NCBI RefSeq assembly: GCF_007748175.1
Contig: NZ_CP037422.1
Location: forward strand, 7,089,952-7,153,951
Reading direction: 5' to 3'
Source: Gimesia aquarii
Lineage (GTDB): Bacteria > Planctomycetota > Planctomycetia > Planctomycetales > Planctomycetaceae
DNA: 64,000 nucleotides
Positions 62,859-64,000 of the stretch are shown here, one piece after another; within the stretch, counting starts at the first letter, position 1, and each line of letters starts with the position of its first letter. Made by a program: the position numbers and the translations under genes. Under the pieces are notes generated by a model. The model was not told the origin of the DNA. It saw only the letters and a program-made list of their open reading frames with translations, and made no database searches.

Positions 62859-63530
62859 TTAACTACAAATATGCTTTTCGAGTTGAACGCGTAAATTTTC
62901 TCGGGCACGAGATAACAGTGATTTCACAGCCGCTTCTGATAGCTTCATGGCTGCTCCAATATCAGCGTAACTCATTCCTTCAAACTTGTGTAATAACACT
63001 GCCATTTGCTGGCGTTCATTCAATGTTCCCAATGCCTCACGTACAATGGCTTGTGTTTCCTTCAAACCGATCTGTCGAGTCGGCATTAATCCTGACTTTT
63101 CCACTAGTAACTGCTCTTCCGGTCTGATCCCAAGTGGACCGGAGTCTTGTGGATTCAGATTGACCTCTTTGCGTCGTCCTTTATTTCTACGTGAATTACT
63201 AGCCAGATTATTGGCAATCCGAAATAACCATGTTGAAAATTTCGCCTTGGCTTGATAATTCGCTCGTGAGCGATAAATACGTAAAAATACTTCTTGAGCC
63301 AAATCTTCTGCCGCTTCCTGATTTCCCAGTAAATGACAAAAAATCCCTACGATTCGATCCTGGTAATTAGCAACTAATTCAGTGAACGCACCTTCATCGC
63401 CTTCCTTAGCGCGTAACATCAATTGCACGTCAGGATCTCGCAAATAAGGCGAATTGAAGATTTGAGTCGTAACCACGATTGACTGCAGACTCCCGTGTTT
63501 CAGGGTGAATTTTCCACAATGACTAAACAC
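62859..63530 (-). CDS. ECF-type RNA polymerase sigma factor (right-end operon)
   Basis: Region 2 lies at about residues 38-105 (AKEGDEGAFTELVANYQDRI, AAEDLAQEVFLRIYR, FSTWLFRIANNLASN) and region 4 at about 160-215 (LGTLNERQQMAVLLHKFEGMSYADIGAAMKLSEAAVKSLLSRAR). This is a typical RpoE-like ECF factor. No ATG precedes region 2 closely: the frame opens with GTG at 63530, and a second GTG at 63476 would give a more usual N-terminus, so the start is uncertain. It is followed by an anti-sigma-like gene and a membrane protein. Confidence 0.92.
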   Translation of the reverse strand: MFSHCGKFTLKHGSLQSIVVTTQIFNSPYLRDPDVQLMLRAKEGDEGAFTELVANYQDRIVGIFCHLLGNQEAAEDLAQEVFLRIYRSRANYQAKAKFSTWLFRIANNLASNSRRNKGRRKEVNLNPQDSGPLGIRPEEQLLVEKSGLMPTRQIGLKETQAIVREALGTLNERQQMAVLLHKFEGMSYADIGAAMKLSEAAVKSLLSRARENLRVQLEKHICS

Positions 63531-63802
63531 TCAGCATACCAGAAAGTTTCTGCCAGAGTTTGTGAGAAACTCACTTTTTGTCTGTTTTCATACAAGATGC
63601 TAACCGTTATCGTCGCTAAACTTACAAGTTAACACAAGTTGTATTTGACAGAAAAATCATCCCAAAACCACAATCTCACCAGCGTATTCTGTTGGGAGGT
63701 AGTCCGCTGGTTAGACTTAGTTATGATAGTATTAGATGAGAAGTCTCTGCTTCACATTTTTTTCTATTGACTGCCAACCTGAATCGCCTCTGAGGAAGTT
63801 CC

Positions 63803-64000
63803 ATGACGCTAAGTTCTCTGCCATTGAGTTATTGCACCAACGTGCATCCAGGATTAACTGTTGCGGAGATTTTGCAAAAGCTCGATGAATTTACGGTTCC
63901 CATTCAAGAACAGTATGCAGCGCCACTTGCTGCCGGACTCTGGCTGGCTGAACCGGTGATTCAGGAGATTCTGGTAACTGATACAGGGCACATCCATTTT
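63803..64000 (+). CDS. eboE: EboE-like metabolite-traffic protein (5' end only)
   Basis: The frame opens at an ATG (63803) with GAGGAAG six bases upstream and runs off the window after 66 codons. The visible N-terminus, with PLSYCTNVHPGLTVAEILQKL and later PLAAGLWLAEPVIQEI, matches the start of EboE, a TIM-barrel, sugar-isomerase-like protein of the ebo cluster. Ebo genes are linked in bacteria and algae to moving terpenoid or indole-derived precursors to the periplasm. Other ebo genes should follow to the right. The assignment rests on a short segment. Confidence 0.7.
   Translation, partial: MTLSSLPLSYCTNVHPGLTVAEILQKLDEFTVPIQEQYAAPLAAGLWLAEPVIQEILVTDTGHIHF

Overview
The window looks like a chromosomal segment of a planctomycete (class Planctomycetia; a Gimesia/Rubinisphaera-like member is my best guess). 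The evidence is family content: a DUF1549/DUF1553 protein with Big_2-like regions beside a DUF1501 protein, a PPC-type secreted protein, a DUF1559 prepilin-like protein, Tat-exported Gfo/Idh and M19 proteins, an ECF sigma factor coupled to a Ser/Thr kinase, a Rieske-PSP1 protein, and the start of an EboE-like gene. Base composition is moderately AT-rich throughout. I saw no rRNA, tRNA, IS element or CRISPR array.

Layout. 1-2648 (minus, cut by the left edge) is a nucleoside-phosphorylase-like domain fused to a STAND/NACHT-type NTPase, the architecture of a defence or conflict gene. 3052-4435 (minus) holds yjbQ, an orphan gene, a 3' remnant of a second yjbQ, and a membrane protein. 4760-7815 (plus) is a TetR regulator, then a secreted protein translationally coupled to a Gfo/Idh oxidoreductase. 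7917-9525 (minus) is a two-gene shikimate-pathway operon. 9923-18384 (plus) is a long cluster: ECF sigma factor, small membrane protein, GspE-type ATPase, three consecutive GspF-type proteins, three pseudopilin-like proteins and a DUF1559 protein. 18410-21760 (minus) encodes a Xer recombinase and a UvrD/PcrA helicase. 22344-25750 (plus) encodes two large secreted or anchored proteins of unknown role. 25789-30242 (minus) is a type IIA topoisomerase A-B pair. 30786-32910 (plus) is a trio of small secreted proteins closed by a strong terminator, followed by a mosaic protein with a thioredoxin end (to 36927).

36986-41130 holds a DUF1853 protein, gamma-glutamyltransferase, a small golvesin-like secreted protein and pyroglutamyl peptidase. 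41384-44581 (plus) is a tightly overlapped operon: ECF sigma, kinase with an N-terminal ZAS-like zinc motif, and a secreted coiled-coil protein. Then follow a small membrane protein, a CoA-transferase, the PPC/DUF1501/DUF1549 operon (minus), a deoxyribonucleotidase, the Rieske-PSP1 protein, an M19 dipeptidase-like protein, an NAD-dependent epimerase, an LRR protein, a two-domain hydrolase, a LamG-like secreted protein, and an ECF sigma/anti-sigma/secreted-protein operon. An EboE-like gene runs off the right edge.

The parts most worth following up are the PNP-STAND gene at the left edge, the ECF-linked minimal pseudopilus cluster, the ECF/ZAS-kinase operon, the Rieske-PSP1 fusion and the yjbQ remnant. 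All functional statements come from motif reading without database searches.
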